The notes: a model not told the origin generated them from the letters alone. A stretch of DNA of 64,000 nt from Candidatus Gastranaerophilales bacterium (GCA_944324345.1 CALUVT010000003.1:62001-126000); one strand, 5' to 3'; positions 53,277-63,110 are shown, numbered from the stretch's first letter. A program made the numbers and translations.

Positions 53277-54860
53277 ATGAAAACTAATATACTATCAAAT
53301 TTTAAAGGTGACTTAGCAGGCGGTATAACAGCAGGGATAATCGCCCTTCCGCTGGCTATAGCGTTTGGGGTATCAAGCGGACTGGGAGCAACAGCAGGAA
53401 TATATGGAGCAATCATTGTAGGAATGCTTGCTTCAATATTTGGAGGGACCCCAACTCAAATATCAGGCCCTACAGGCCCCTTAACTGTTGTTGTTGCATC
53501 AGTTGTCACTCTGCATTCTTCTAACCCCGAATTAATATTTCCGGCAATTTTTTTATCCGGAATTTTTCAAATTATCCTTGGAATTTTCAAGGTAGGAAAA
53601 CTTATAAACTTTATACCCTATCCGGTAATATCAGGGTTTATGAGCGGTATAGGAGCAATTATAATCCTTTTACAAATAAATCCTCTTTTAGGAATTGAAT
53701 TTTCTGGAACGCCGGTCGAAGGATTGATAAGTGCTGTAAAACATCTTCCAAACTACAGTATGGATAGCCTGTTATTGGCAGTATTAACCTTAATAATCGT
53801 CTTTTTTAGCCCTAAAAAAATTACAAAAATAATTCCTTCCCCACTAATTGCATTGATAATCGGAACTGTTACAGCAGTTTTCTTCAATATGGATGTCAGT
53901 ACAATCGGAGAAATTCCAAGAACCCTTCCTTCAATTATTTTACCGAACATTAATTTGGACAATATTGAAATAATTGTACCAATTTCACTAACAATTGCAG
54001 TTTTAGGCTCTATTGATTCTTTACTAACATCACTTGTTGCCGATTCTATGACTCGAACAAAACACGAATCAAACAAGGAATTAATAGGACAAGGTATTGG
54101 GAATATGGTAGCATCAATGTTTGGCGGTCTTGTATCCTGCGGTGCCACCATGAGAACTGCCGTAAATATAAAAAGTGGAGGAAAAACTCGTCTGTCAGGA
54201 GTTATCCATTCAATATTTCTTATTGCTATAATTGCATTTTTAGCACCGATTGCTGCAAAAATTCCGAATGCAGTTCTTGCAGGGATACTGATAAAAGTCG
54301 GTGTAAGTATTATTGACTACAAATTCATAAAACTTTTAAAAATTGCCCCCAGAAATGATTTATTGGTTATGCTTTTGGTATTTTTAATTACGATATTTGA
54401 TGATCTAATACTTGCAGTAGGAGTCGGGGTTGTTTTATCCTCTATTCTGTTTGCCGCAAATGTGGCCAGACAAACAGATGTAAAATTAGTTGGGATTTCA
54501 GACATAGCAAATGACAATTATATAGATGAAGACTTTGTCAATAACACAATGATTTTACATATAGATGGAACTCTTTTCTTCGGATCGGCTTCACAAATAG
54601 CCTCTAGAATAGATGATGTTCTTGATAACAAAACCGTTATAATAGATTGTTCAAATATTAAAAGCATGGATATTTCCGCAGTATTTGCACTTGAAGATTT
54701 GGTTCTCACACTTAAAGGGAAAAAAGTAAGGGTAATAATTATATTTAACAACCGCGAAATAGCAGCATCAACTCTAAAACTGGGGTTGAGAAAGCTTATA
54801 AACCAAAACGATATAGCATTCTCATCTGAAGAAGCAATTGAGAGTGTACAAAATCAATAA
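53277..54860 (+). CDS. SulP-family anion transporter with STAS domain
   Basis: 527 residues: 12-14 membrane helices (about 10-390) with GGITAGIIALPLAIAFG (residues 14-30) and PTQISGPTGPLTVVVA (about 59-74) signature loops, then a cytoplasmic STAS domain (about 400-510, NNTMILHIDGTLFFG and VIIDCSNIKSMDISAVFALEDL). SulP proteins move sulfate, bicarbonate or other anions with Na+ or H+. The substrate cannot be read. GGGGATAT precedes the start. It is 36 bases before a secreted ankyrin protein. Confidence 0.9.
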   Translation: MKTNILSNFKGDLAGGITAGIIALPLAIAFGVSSGLGATAGIYGAIIVGMLASIFGGTPTQISGPTGPLTVVVASVVTLHSSNPELIFPAIFLSGIFQIILGIFKVGKLINFIPYPVISGFMSGIGAIIILLQINPLLGIEFSGTPVEGLISAVKHLPNYSMDSLLLAVLTLIIVFFSPKKITKIIPSPLIALIIGTVTAVFFNMDVSTIGEIPRTLPSIILPNINLDNIEIIVPISLTIAVLGSIDSLLTSLVADSMTRTKHESNKELIGQGIGNMVASMFGGLVSCGATMRTAVNIKSGGKTRLSGVIHSIFLIAIIAFLAPIAAKIPNAVLAGILIKVGVSIIDYKFIKLLKIAPRNDLLVMLLVFLITIFDDLILAVGVGVVLSSILFAANVARQTDVKLVGISDIANDNYIDEDFVNNTMILHIDGTLFFGSASQIASRIDDVLDNKTVIIDCSNIKSMDISAVFALEDLVLTLKGKKVRVIIIFNNREIAASTLKLGLRKLINQNDIAFSSEEAIESVQNQ

Positions 54861-54896
54861 AAAATGCTATTATATCTTTATTAAGAAGGAGGGAAT

Positions 54897-55475
54897 ATGA
54901 AAAAATTACTTGCACTACTATGTATGGTTTTTGCAATACAAACAGCTTGTTTTGCGGATTTGGAAACAGATATGCATCAAGCTTATATTGCAAAGATTCA
55001 GGCTCAGGACATAACTTATAACACATACAACTTTTTCTCAGCTATAAGTAACGGAAATGTCCAACTGGTTGATTTGTTTTTAAAAGCAGGCATGAGTCCT
55101 GATTCAACGTTTTTGAAAACTCCGGCTATATATGTTGCAATATCAAGCAACCAAAATGAAGTCGTAAAACTCTTACTTGAGAACAAAGTAGACCCAAATA
55201 AAGAATTGGCAGGATTATCTCCACTAATAATGGCAATAAGAAACAAAGACGCTCAGATAGTCCAAACCTTAATTCAATACGGTGCTGATGTAAACAAAGA
55301 AGTAGGTTATACAAAACCGCTTGCATACGCAATTCAAAAAAAGCAGCCTAAAATTGTAGAATTATTAATTAATGCAGGGGCTAAACCCGATAATGAAATA
55401 TTAATAAAAGCATTAAAGTCTGATGATAACTATATTAAAAATGCTGTTTTAACTAAATTCAAATCTATGGATTAA
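54897..55475 (+). CDS. Secreted ankyrin-repeat protein
   Basis: 192 residues: signal peptide MKKLLALLCMVFAIQTACFA (1-20), then about four ankyrin repeats (for example GNVQLVDLFLKAGMSPDS, NQNEVVKLLLENKVDPNKE, DAQIVQTLIQYGADVNKE, QPKIVELLINAGAKPDNE). Export puts the repeats in the periplasm or outside, where they may bind envelope or host proteins. AAGGAGGGA precedes the start. Closed by a strong terminator. Confidence 0.9.
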   Translation: MKKLLALLCMVFAIQTACFADLETDMHQAYIAKIQAQDITYNTYNFFSAISNGNVQLVDLFLKAGMSPDSTFLKTPAIYVAISSNQNEVVKLLLENKVDPNKELAGLSPLIMAIRNKDAQIVQTLIQYGADVNKEVGYTKPLAYAIQKKQPKIVELLINAGAKPDNEILIKALKSDDNYIKNAVLTKFKSMD

Positions 55476-55506
55476 AAAAGAGGCTATAAAGCCTCTTTTT
55501 TTTTTA
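55474..55506 (+). terminator. Terminator after the ankyrin gene
   Basis: AAAAGAGGC / GCCTCTTTT stem with a TATAAA loop followed by ten T, starting at the ankyrin stop codon. Confidence 0.88.
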
Positions 55507-55622
55507 CGCATTTTTATATTTTTAAAAATTTAACTTTCATATTTTTTTAAGCACAATATTTCCTCTTTTAGTATGAATTTCATGCAAAAAAAGTACAATT
55601 TATTAATATATTTTTCTTAGTA

Positions 55623-55631
55623 TGGTATAAT
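55623..55631 (+). promoter_or_regulatory. Extended -10 promoter of the flippase gene
   Basis: TGGTATAAT is a perfect TGnTATAAT extended -10 located 35 bases before the ATG. A start near 55638 leaves a short leader containing GGGAG. Confidence 0.5.
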
Positions 55632-55665
55632 ACTTTTATACTTTACGGGAGATTGAGTTTGTAAG

Positions 55666-57105
55666 ATGGAAGGCAGTATTAAAAATAATTACCATTTTAT
55701 TTTTACCAATGTAATGACTTATTTGCCCTCACGCTTATTGATTATTTTAAACTCTGTTATTATAATTCCCCTTTTTACATACTTTTTAGATGAAAAGCAA
55801 ATGAGCATATACTTAATTGCTCTTCAAGTCCTAAATTTGATGTGCACTTGTTCTTTCGACTGGATAACTAAGGCTGTCTTAAGGTTCTACGAAAAATACA
55901 ATATAAGAAATACTCTGAATTTATTTTTCTCAAGTATTTTTTGGCTCTCTGTAATTGTTTACATTATCATTTTTATAAGTTATTTTACGTTTAAAGACCT
56001 AATATTAGAAAAATTTGCCGTTGATAACACTTCTTTTCTTTACACAATTCTGCTGGTACTACCATGCGGTATAAGGCAGTTCTTATATCAGATTCTGAGA
56101 GCTAGAAATGAAGCAAAACTATATACATTAAGCATTTTATTATACCAGCTGGCTTTTATATTACTATTCTTTGCAATAACAAAAATCATTCCTGATGCCC
56201 ACGGGGTATTACTTGCAATGATAATTGCGATAGTAGCTATTGATATACACATAATACGTTCAATCTTCCTTGATTATAAAATTGAAAATAAAATTAATAA
56301 AGAAATACTGTTTGAGATATTGAAATATGGATTGCCACTAATTATCACAAACACATCATATTGGGCGATTCTAAATTATTCAAAGTTAATATTTCAAAAT
56401 TGGCATGAGTATTTAAATACCGCAATTACAGGAGTTTCCTGGATGCTTTCCGGAAATATTATACAACCTCTTGTAACAGTTTTTACATTCGCGAGTTTCC
56501 CCGTAATAGTCAAAAAATTTGAATTAAAAAGACTCCATAAACCATATTTTACAAATATTTTACAATTATATTGCTTCCTTTTAATCCCAATCGTAAGCGT
56601 CTTTTGCTACTTTTCAAAAGAAATAGTATCCTTAATTTTACCGGAAAATTACTATATGGTCTCTTATATGCTACCGTTCTTCGCCTTCGGGATTTTTCTG
56701 CATGAATTTATGAAGCTTATAAATATCAAATATCACCTAAAAAACAGAACTTATATCGAAATGCTTTTAGGAATTTTTATAGCATCAATGGCGTATTTTG
56801 CAAATATAAAACTAATAAGTGCATATTCTATTTTGGGAGCCGCAATAGGATTATTCGGGAGTGAAGTAATTCTTGTGTTTGTTAACCTGTTTGTTAAATT
56901 CAGAAGTTTTGACTACCTGAATTATAACAAAATTTTGAAGACATTTTTCTTAATATCATTCAGCGGCTTAATAATTTGGGGAGCTATTCAACTTTTGTTT
57001 ATCCCATTTAGAATGAATAACATAGCATCAATAGCAAAGATACTCATTTTTATATCTATGTACTATTTGGTTTGTTTTAAATTCAGAGACAAAATACTTT
57101 CTTAG
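55666..57105 (+). CDS. Polysaccharide/oligosaccharide flippase (MOP family, Wzx-like)
   Basis: 479 residues with 12-14 membrane helices and the MATE/polysaccharide-transport fold (LPSRLLIILNSVIIIPLFTYFL at the N-terminus, GLPLIITNTSYWAILNYSKLIF in the middle). Such proteins flip lipid-linked sugars across the inner membrane for O-antigen or capsule. No glycosyltransferase or polymerase lies beside it, so the polymer is unknown. Its stop overlaps the converging 589-residue gene by four bases. Confidence 0.82.
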   Translation: MEGSIKNNYHFIFTNVMTYLPSRLLIILNSVIIIPLFTYFLDEKQMSIYLIALQVLNLMCTCSFDWITKAVLRFYEKYNIRNTLNLFFSSIFWLSVIVYIIIFISYFTFKDLILEKFAVDNTSFLYTILLVLPCGIRQFLYQILRARNEAKLYTLSILLYQLAFILLFFAITKIIPDAHGVLLAMIIAIVAIDIHIIRSIFLDYKIENKINKEILFEILKYGLPLIITNTSYWAILNYSKLIFQNWHEYLNTAITGVSWMLSGNIIQPLVTVFTFASFPVIVKKFELKRLHKPYFTNILQLYCFLLIPIVSVFCYFSKEIVSLILPENYYMVSYMLPFFAFGIFLHEFMKLINIKYHLKNRTYIEMLLGIFIASMAYFANIKLISAYSILGAAIGLFGSEVILVFVNLFVKFRSFDYLNYNKILKTFFLISFSGLIIWGAIQLLFIPFRMNNIASIAKILIFISMYYLVCFKFRDKILS

Positions 57106-58871
57106 TATGTAAAAGTAAATTTGTATTTCATATTAAAATTCTTTTTGTCGTCTAACAAAGCTTTTCTTAATTTTAAGTAATTTGCCTGTTCTGTCTCACT
57201 CGGATTATATCTTACCCAAACAGAGTATTTAACAGGCACAACAGGGTCTTCATTAGGTTTCAAAAGCTTGTAATTAACATCTGCAAGTTTATTTTCTTTA
57301 GCAAATTTTTTCAAATCATCAATAGAACGGGTAAACGGAATATTCTGAATACCCATAGTATTTTCATCTAACCAGTAAAGAGTTACTTTGTGGAAGCCTG
57401 CATCTGTATAAACCTTGTTGAAAATATTAACAATTTTATTAAGTTCATCTTTACCGGAAATTTTGTCATATATTGCTTTGTTTATCAAGCTCTGAACATC
57501 ACCAAGTTCCGGGCTAAAAATTATACTTCTGAAAGCAACAACTTCAGCTCCGGTCTTTAGTAAAAACATTTTTTGCAATTCCAGAGACTGAAATTCTTTT
57601 AATTTGGTAATTACTTCGGGATTTACGTTACCTCTCATTTCAAGTTCATCCAGACACTTTGTCATATAATCATACATAACTTTAATTTTTCTTTCTCCCA
57701 TCAAGCGAAGGAAAAGTGTAGGAGATTCTTGAATTAAAAATAAATTAGTACATATATTGGAATACTCATTTAACAGCTGAATATCCTTATCAGAAAGATT
57801 TTTATATACTAAATCAGAAATCTGTTGATATGTCTCTGGAGCAATAGCCGGAGATATAATATCAGCGGTCTGCATAACACGCTTTAACATTTTTACTGGT
57901 CTGTCCTTAATCAAGCGTAAATTAGAAATTTCCTGCAGATGCCTTTTATAAGAAAATAGTCTGTAGAAGAAATAATCATCATCATTTTTCATGTAAGATA
58001 AATTCTTCACATATTTACCGGACACAAAATCAACGAAAACAGTTGATGCAAAAAATCTTCTTGAAAGTTGAAGTCTTTCTCCCAAAAATGCTTCCGGAAT
58101 AATTTCTGCAATAACTTCCTTATCATCGGTTTTTATCTTTACAAAAAACTCGGGGATTACAGATATTGTCCTCAAATACTGAGGCATTTCATCATTATAA
58201 GATACCGAATCACTATACAAACTTATAGGCGAGTAATCCTCTATTAATATTTCATTTGATTTTAAGAAATAAGGCAGCTCTACTTTTTTACTATCAGCCT
58301 TTCCATCCATAGGCTTTTGCGTATATCTTACATAATCCTTCCCTTTCAATATCAAGGGAATTGAAAGAGCTATACTATCAGCATTTTTTTTGTGTAAAGC
58401 CGCGTTTCCAGCCAAAACTTGAAAAACATTTTTATCAACATATAAAGAGCCATCTCTCAATGAATTAACATAAGAGTTAAAAAGATACTGGAATGAATCC
58501 ATTTTATTTACGACAGAATCAGCTATCTCATCTGCATTTTCTCCATCATAAGTATATTCTCCAAGGTAAACCCCAATTGCGAAGTCCAGATCGTTTGGGA
58601 TAGGATTATTTTTCAAAAAGCCTGAACCATAAGCGTTTTTGAAAATATACTTAATATCATATCCTTCTTTTGCGGAATTTTGTTTCACAAAATCAAAAGC
58701 TTTATCAAGACTTTTCACAGTTCGAGAAATTTTTGAAAAACCGCTTGTTTCGGTATATGGATTAACATACAAAAAAGAAACTTCATTGTTTACTATGACA
58801 TAGCAACAAGCAAACAAGCATAACAAAACCAAATAAATAACATATAACTTTATATTTTTAAATTTAAACAT
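57102..58871 (-). CDS. Large single-anchor protein of unknown function
   Basis: 589 residues: one N-terminal membrane helix (about 9-27, LYVIYLVLLCLFACCYVIV) followed by a large extracytoplasmic region with mixed helix and sheet, many Lys/Asp/Tyr, and no recognised motif. A short gene-free stretch separates it from divergent pckA. It faces the flippase gene tail to tail. Whether it is an anchored enzyme or a structural protein cannot be told. Confidence 0.65.
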   Translation of the reverse strand: MFKFKNIKLYVIYLVLLCLFACCYVIVNNEVSFLYVNPYTETSGFSKISRTVKSLDKAFDFVKQNSAKEGYDIKYIFKNAYGSGFLKNNPIPNDLDFAIGVYLGEYTYDGENADEIADSVVNKMDSFQYLFNSYVNSLRDGSLYVDKNVFQVLAGNAALHKKNADSIALSIPLILKGKDYVRYTQKPMDGKADSKKVELPYFLKSNEILIEDYSPISLYSDSVSYNDEMPQYLRTISVIPEFFVKIKTDDKEVIAEIIPEAFLGERLQLSRRFFASTVFVDFVSGKYVKNLSYMKNDDDYFFYRLFSYKRHLQEISNLRLIKDRPVKMLKRVMQTADIISPAIAPETYQQISDLVYKNLSDKDIQLLNEYSNICTNLFLIQESPTLFLRLMGERKIKVMYDYMTKCLDELEMRGNVNPEVITKLKEFQSLELQKMFLLKTGAEVVAFRSIIFSPELGDVQSLINKAIYDKISGKDELNKIVNIFNKVYTDAGFHKVTLYWLDENTMGIQNIPFTRSIDDLKKFAKENKLADVNYKLLKPNEDPVVPVKYSVWVRYNPSETEQANYLKLRKALLDDKKNFNMKYKFTFTY

Positions 58872-58932
58872 AGCAAATTCATTATACCTGTGTAACCGCT
58901 ATCTGTCAAATACAGAAATACATATTGAAATT

Positions 58933-58961
58933 TTGACCAATTTGGGGTACAAATGTATATA
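58933..58961 (+). promoter_or_regulatory. Promoter of pckA
   Basis: TTGACC (58933-58938), 17 bases, TATATA (58956-58961, continuing AT) ahead of a GAGAGGTG ribosome site and the pckA ATG at 58986. Confidence 0.6.
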
Positions 58962-58985
58962 ATTCAGGTAGAGAGGTGTTAAGAA

Positions 58986-60578
58986 ATGGAAACTTACGGT
59001 CTTGAGAAAGTTGGGATAAAAAAGCCTAAAGCTGTTTATAGGAACTTAAGTCCGGCTCAATTAGTAGAAATAGCTTTAAAAAGAGGAGAAGGACAACTTA
59101 GTAGCACAGGGGCTTTTGTTGTAACAACAGGGAAATATACCGGTCGTTCGCCAAAAGACAAATTCATTGTAGACACAGAGAACATACATAATGAAATTGC
59201 TTGGGGGAAAGTCAACAAACCTATAAGCCGAGAAAGATTTAATGCTCTAAAAGACAAAGTTACCAAATACCTTGAAGATAAAGACATATTTATTTTTGAC
59301 GGTTATGCAGGGGCTGATAAAAAGTATACCCAAAAATTTCGGGTTATCAATGAACTTGCGAGTCAAAACCTTTTTATTCATCAGCTTTTAATACGTCCGT
59401 CAAAGAAAGAATTAGCAAGTTATGGAGATTCAGATTACACAATCATTTGTGCACCCGGTTTTAAATGTAATCCTACAGTTGATGGCGTTAATTCAGAAGC
59501 TGCAATAATTATAGATTATGAGGCCAAAACAATTTTGATTTGCGGGTCTAAATACTCAGGAGAAATAAAAAAATCTATATTTGCAACAATGAATTACATT
59601 ATGGTAAAAAATAACGTCCTTCCAATGCACTGCTCTGCAAACATGGATTTAAAAACAGGAGAAACTGCAATATTTTTTGGTCTTTCAGGTACTGGCAAAA
59701 CAACTTTATCTGCCGACCCTAACAGAAAATTGATAGGTGATGATGAACACGGGTGGTCTTCAGAAGGAATTTTCAACTTTGAAGGCGGATGTTACGCAAA
59801 ATGTATTAATCTCACAGAAGAACATGAACCTCAAATATACAATGCTGTTAAGCTTGGAGCATTAGTTGAAAATGTTGTAATGGATCCTGAGACAAGAGAT
59901 ATAGATTTTAACGACAAAAGTTTAACAGAAAACACACGAGCAGGCTATCCTATTGATTATATAGAAAACGCCAAAATCCCGGGAATTGGAGGGATTCCTA
60001 AAGTTATTATCTTCTTAACAGCTGACGCATTTGGAGTACTACCGCCAATTTCAAGATTGGATAAAAACTCTGCAATGTACCATTTTGTAACAGGCTTCAC
60101 CTCAAAACTTGCGGGAACGGAAAGAGGTGTTACCGAACCACAACCAACATTTTCAACATTGTTTGGGGAACCATTTATGCCTATGGATGCTTCTGTATAT
60201 GCAAAAATGCTTGGGGAAAAACTTGAAAAGTACGGAACAAAAGTTTACCTTGTAAATACAGGATGGTCCGGTGGTACTGCATCATCAAATGCTAAACGAA
60301 TTGATTTAAAATATACAAGAGCGATGGTAACGGCAGCTCTCAACGGTGCTCTTGAAAAATCCGAATATAAACATCACGAAATATTTAACGTTGATTACCC
60401 TCTATCTTGTCCCGATGTACCTAGTGAAAAACTCAACCCGAGAGAAATGTGGGATGATAAAGATGCGTATGATTATCAGGCAAACGAACTTGCAAAGATG
60501 TTTGAGCAAAACTTTAATACAAAATATCCAAATATTTCACAAGAAATTAAAGATGCAGGACCAAAACCGAAAAAATAA
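58986..60578 (+). CDS. pckA: Phosphoenolpyruvate carboxykinase (ATP)
   Basis: A 530-residue enzyme of normal length. FFGLSGTGKTTLSADPNR (about 230-247, P-loop kinase-1a), DDEHGWS (metal site, about 254-260), RSPKDKFIVD (about 55-64), and the adenine-contact TENTRAGYP (about 318-326) are all present. It interconverts oxaloacetate and PEP with ATP; in gut fermenters it often runs toward oxaloacetate, fixing CO2 and yielding ATP. Good promoter and Shine-Dalgarno upstream. Confidence 0.97.
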   Translation: METYGLEKVGIKKPKAVYRNLSPAQLVEIALKRGEGQLSSTGAFVVTTGKYTGRSPKDKFIVDTENIHNEIAWGKVNKPISRERFNALKDKVTKYLEDKDIFIFDGYAGADKKYTQKFRVINELASQNLFIHQLLIRPSKKELASYGDSDYTIICAPGFKCNPTVDGVNSEAAIIIDYEAKTILICGSKYSGEIKKSIFATMNYIMVKNNVLPMHCSANMDLKTGETAIFFGLSGTGKTTLSADPNRKLIGDDEHGWSSEGIFNFEGGCYAKCINLTEEHEPQIYNAVKLGALVENVVMDPETRDIDFNDKSLTENTRAGYPIDYIENAKIPGIGGIPKVIIFLTADAFGVLPPISRLDKNSAMYHFVTGFTSKLAGTERGVTEPQPTFSTLFGEPFMPMDASVYAKMLGEKLEKYGTKVYLVNTGWSGGTASSNAKRIDLKYTRAMVTAALNGALEKSEYKHHEIFNVDYPLSCPDVPSEKLNPREMWDDKDAYDYQANELAKMFEQNFNTKYPNISQEIKDAGPKPKK

Positions 60579-60596
60579 ACTTTGCATAGCCTATGC

Positions 60597-62435
60597 TTAC
60601 CTTATAACGTGAAATGAGAATATCTGTTTTCCAAAGTTTTTCTTTGAAAATTCTTTTGCAAATTTTATTAATTCATCAGTAAATTCTGACAAAGGAATTT
60701 TAAATTCGTATGTTTTATCTGTTTTTCTAAGATACTCAACAAAGGCATCTTTTTGAACAAAAGTCTTCAGCTTATCAAAATCTTTCACCAAATAATTTAA
60801 AATTCTTTCATACATACTCTTTGCAGAAACATTTGCAATTACTAATTTGCCTGATTTTTTATTCTGAATTTGTTTATAATACTCGACAATTTTAACCTTT
60901 TTAGCTGTAGTTTCGGGTTTCTGACAAAAAATCTGCGGATATTTAAAACCTAGTTTTACAATATCCTCTATACCTAAATTCAATAATTTGGCAGTTTTAG
61001 AAATATTTGTAATTATTGTTTTTGGCTTTTGATAGAGTAATTGCGGATGTTTTGTTGATATTTTAACATATTCTTCTTGGTTAACACCCAAGAACTTGCT
61101 TACTTGAGAAACATTATCAAGTAATGTCTCAGGTTTGAGACAGAAAATAGACGGATGATTAAGAGAAGCTTTTACAAATTCTTTAGCATCAATTTTCAAC
61201 AAGCGTGAAGTCCTTAGTACATTTTCTTCTACTGTCTCGGGTTTGAGGCAGAACAATTGTGGCTGCTTTAAAGCTGCTTTTACCATCTTTTTGGGTTCTA
61301 TATTTAAAAGTTTTGACATCCCCAAAACGTTTTCAACAATTGTTTCGGGCTTTTGGCACAATAACTGCGGATGCTTTAGTGTACTTTTTATAAATTGTTT
61401 TTCATCAATATTAAGCAACTGTGATATTTGCGAAATATACAGCTCGATTGTTTCAGGTTTTCTATAAAATAATTGAGGAAATTTTAAAGCCAATTTTAAA
61501 AAATCTTTATGGCTAATATTCAATATTTTTGATATATTTACAGCATTTGAAACTATCAAATCAGGTTTTTGAGAAAACAGAGGCGGAAATTTTAAAATTG
61601 CTTTAATGTAGGAATTACTGCTTACCCCCAAGCCTTTTATTGTCTTTGATAAATTTTCGACAATTTTATCCAAATCAGTTTTCATTAAATATGCAGAATT
61701 TATCAAACTTTTTCTGATTTTTGATTTTGGAATAGTTAAAGCGAATTTTTCAATCAATTCTGCTGCAAATTCATCAAACTCTTTGGGAAGAACATTATTC
61801 TTATCTTGTATCTTAGCAATTGAGGATGCTACTTTACATCTCAGTGTTGTAACACTTCGATGTTCTTCTTCAGATATCGTTTTATAAGTCTTGCCGCTAC
61901 TTTTCTTATGTAAAACGGTTTTTTCTGTGGGGCTGAGGTTTGCTCCTTGTGAGATAGAATCAATCTTTCTGATTAATTTTGTTCGTTCAATTCTTGATGC
62001 CGCACGAGTGTAAACGGGAGAATCCTCTTCGGTTAAAACATCTTTAATTGGGATATCATCATTTGTTCTGGCACTTTTTTCGATTGAAAATACGTTAATT
62101 CTACACCCCTCTTTTAAGTCTTCATTTTCTGGTTTAAAATCATCTAAAATTTTTACCAAAACATCTGTCGATATTTGTTTAATATTTTCTATTGCCTCAA
62201 AAAAAGTGAGGTACATTTTTTGAAGAAAATCTTCTCCATGGAAAATATTTCCGGACTTAATTTCTGCTTCTTTTTTAATATGCTTATCAAAAACATCCAA
62301 CAGTTCTATTTTTATCTTGTCTTTTCTTTTGGTGTGATGTATTTGTCCCAAAAGAAGATCAGATTTTTCTTTCTCTTGCTGAGTAAGATCAATTGAACCA
62401 AAGGAAATTCTACAGTTATTATTTTTAATTTGCAT
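60597..62435 (-). CDS. Sigma-70-like protein fused to seven mTERF-like 36-residue repeats
   Basis: 612 residues. After an N-terminal R-I-S-F-G-S element (9-14), residues 59-87 (GEDFLQKMYLTFFEAIENI) resemble sigma region 2, and 165-210 (LSPTEKTVLHKK, KTYKTISEEEHRSVTTL) resemble sigma region 4. Residues about 264-515 are seven repeats with a conserved Pro at 284, 320, 356, 392, 428, 464 and 500, exactly 36 apart. Each has the form P-Q-L-[FL]-x-x-K-P-E-T-[IV], then an L-L-N-I helix turn, like the mTERF modules of organelle nucleic-acid-binding proteins. A mixed C-terminal region follows (about 516-612). It may bind DNA or RNA sequence-specifically and regulate transcription; not proven. Confidence 0.75.
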   Translation of the reverse strand: MQIKNNNCRISFGSIDLTQQEKEKSDLLLGQIHHTKRKDKIKIELLDVFDKHIKKEAEIKSGNIFHGEDFLQKMYLTFFEAIENIKQISTDVLVKILDDFKPENEDLKEGCRINVFSIEKSARTNDDIPIKDVLTEEDSPVYTRAASRIERTKLIRKIDSISQGANLSPTEKTVLHKKSSGKTYKTISEEEHRSVTTLRCKVASSIAKIQDKNNVLPKEFDEFAAELIEKFALTIPKSKIRKSLINSAYLMKTDLDKIVENLSKTIKGLGVSSNSYIKAILKFPPLFSQKPDLIVSNAVNISKILNISHKDFLKLALKFPQLFYRKPETIELYISQISQLLNIDEKQFIKSTLKHPQLLCQKPETIVENVLGMSKLLNIEPKKMVKAALKQPQLFCLKPETVEENVLRTSRLLKIDAKEFVKASLNHPSIFCLKPETLLDNVSQVSKFLGVNQEEYVKISTKHPQLLYQKPKTIITNISKTAKLLNLGIEDIVKLGFKYPQIFCQKPETTAKKVKIVEYYKQIQNKKSGKLVIANVSAKSMYERILNYLVKDFDKLKTFVQKDAFVEYLRKTDKTYEFKIPLSEFTDELIKFAKEFSKKNFGKQIFSFHVIR

Positions 62436-62559
62436 ACCTTTTAGAAAACCCGTAAATATTTTTTTTGTCTTCTAAAAAAAATTTTTAATAGCCTCTAAAA
62501 CAGTATTCCGTAATTTTTTAAAAAAATCTGAATATCTTTACTAATCTGAGCGGAATAGT

Positions 62560-63036
62560 TTATTTTAATTTTAACTTTGGAAACCACATTGGAACATTTT
62601 TCTTGTATTCCAAGTATTCATCTCCAAAGTTTCTTTCAAGCTGTTTTTCTTCAAATAGTTTAAAGTAAACACAATTAATAATGAAAAATGTTAACATCCA
62701 ATAAAAAATATTAACTGCATTTAAAATTACAGCTTCTGATACAAGTATTAACAAAACAGCTGTTATCATAGGATTTCTGACAACCTTAAATGGACCTTCG
62801 ACAACCAAATGTTTTGTGCATGCCCAAGGAGCAAGGGTTCCTTTACCAATTTTTTGAAATAACACTACAGTCCAAATAAAAAGTGACAAGCCAAAAAACA
62901 ATAGACAAATACCAAAAAATATCTGCCAAACATCAGGAACTTTGTACTGAAAGTTTGAAAAATACAGTATCAAAAAAGGAATAATCACTGTAACATTAAA
63001 AGGTAAAATAATTATTGCTTTAAGCCATTTTTTCAT
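62560..63036 (-). CDS. ICMT/PEMT-family membrane methyltransferase-like protein
   Basis: 158 residues with four to five membrane helices and the C-terminal signature of isoprenylcysteine carboxyl methyltransferase relatives: GPFKVVRNPM (about 81-90) and EEKQLERNFGDEYLEYKKNVPMWFP (about 128-152, Glu pair binding SAM). Bacterial relatives methylate small lipids or unknown carboxylates. No prenylation genes are nearby; substrate unknown. Length is usual for bacterial members. Confidence 0.82.
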   Translation of the reverse strand: MKKWLKAIIILPFNVTVIIPFLILYFSNFQYKVPDVWQIFFGICLLFFGLSLFIWTVVLFQKIGKGTLAPWACTKHLVVEGPFKVVRNPMITAVLLILVSEAVILNAVNIFYWMLTFFIINCVYFKLFEEKQLERNFGDEYLEYKKNVPMWFPKLKLK

Positions 63037-63110
63037 AAATAACCTCCAAAAACGAATTGTATTTAAAAGTATTATAACTTAAATTCAAATACCATGTAAA
63101 TCTGTTTTTA

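Noticed and set aside
60890-61645. TALE-type DNA-binding repeats
   Set aside because: The period is 36 and the P-Q-L-F/K-P-E-T core is not TALE-like; the mTERF pattern fits better, though not proven.
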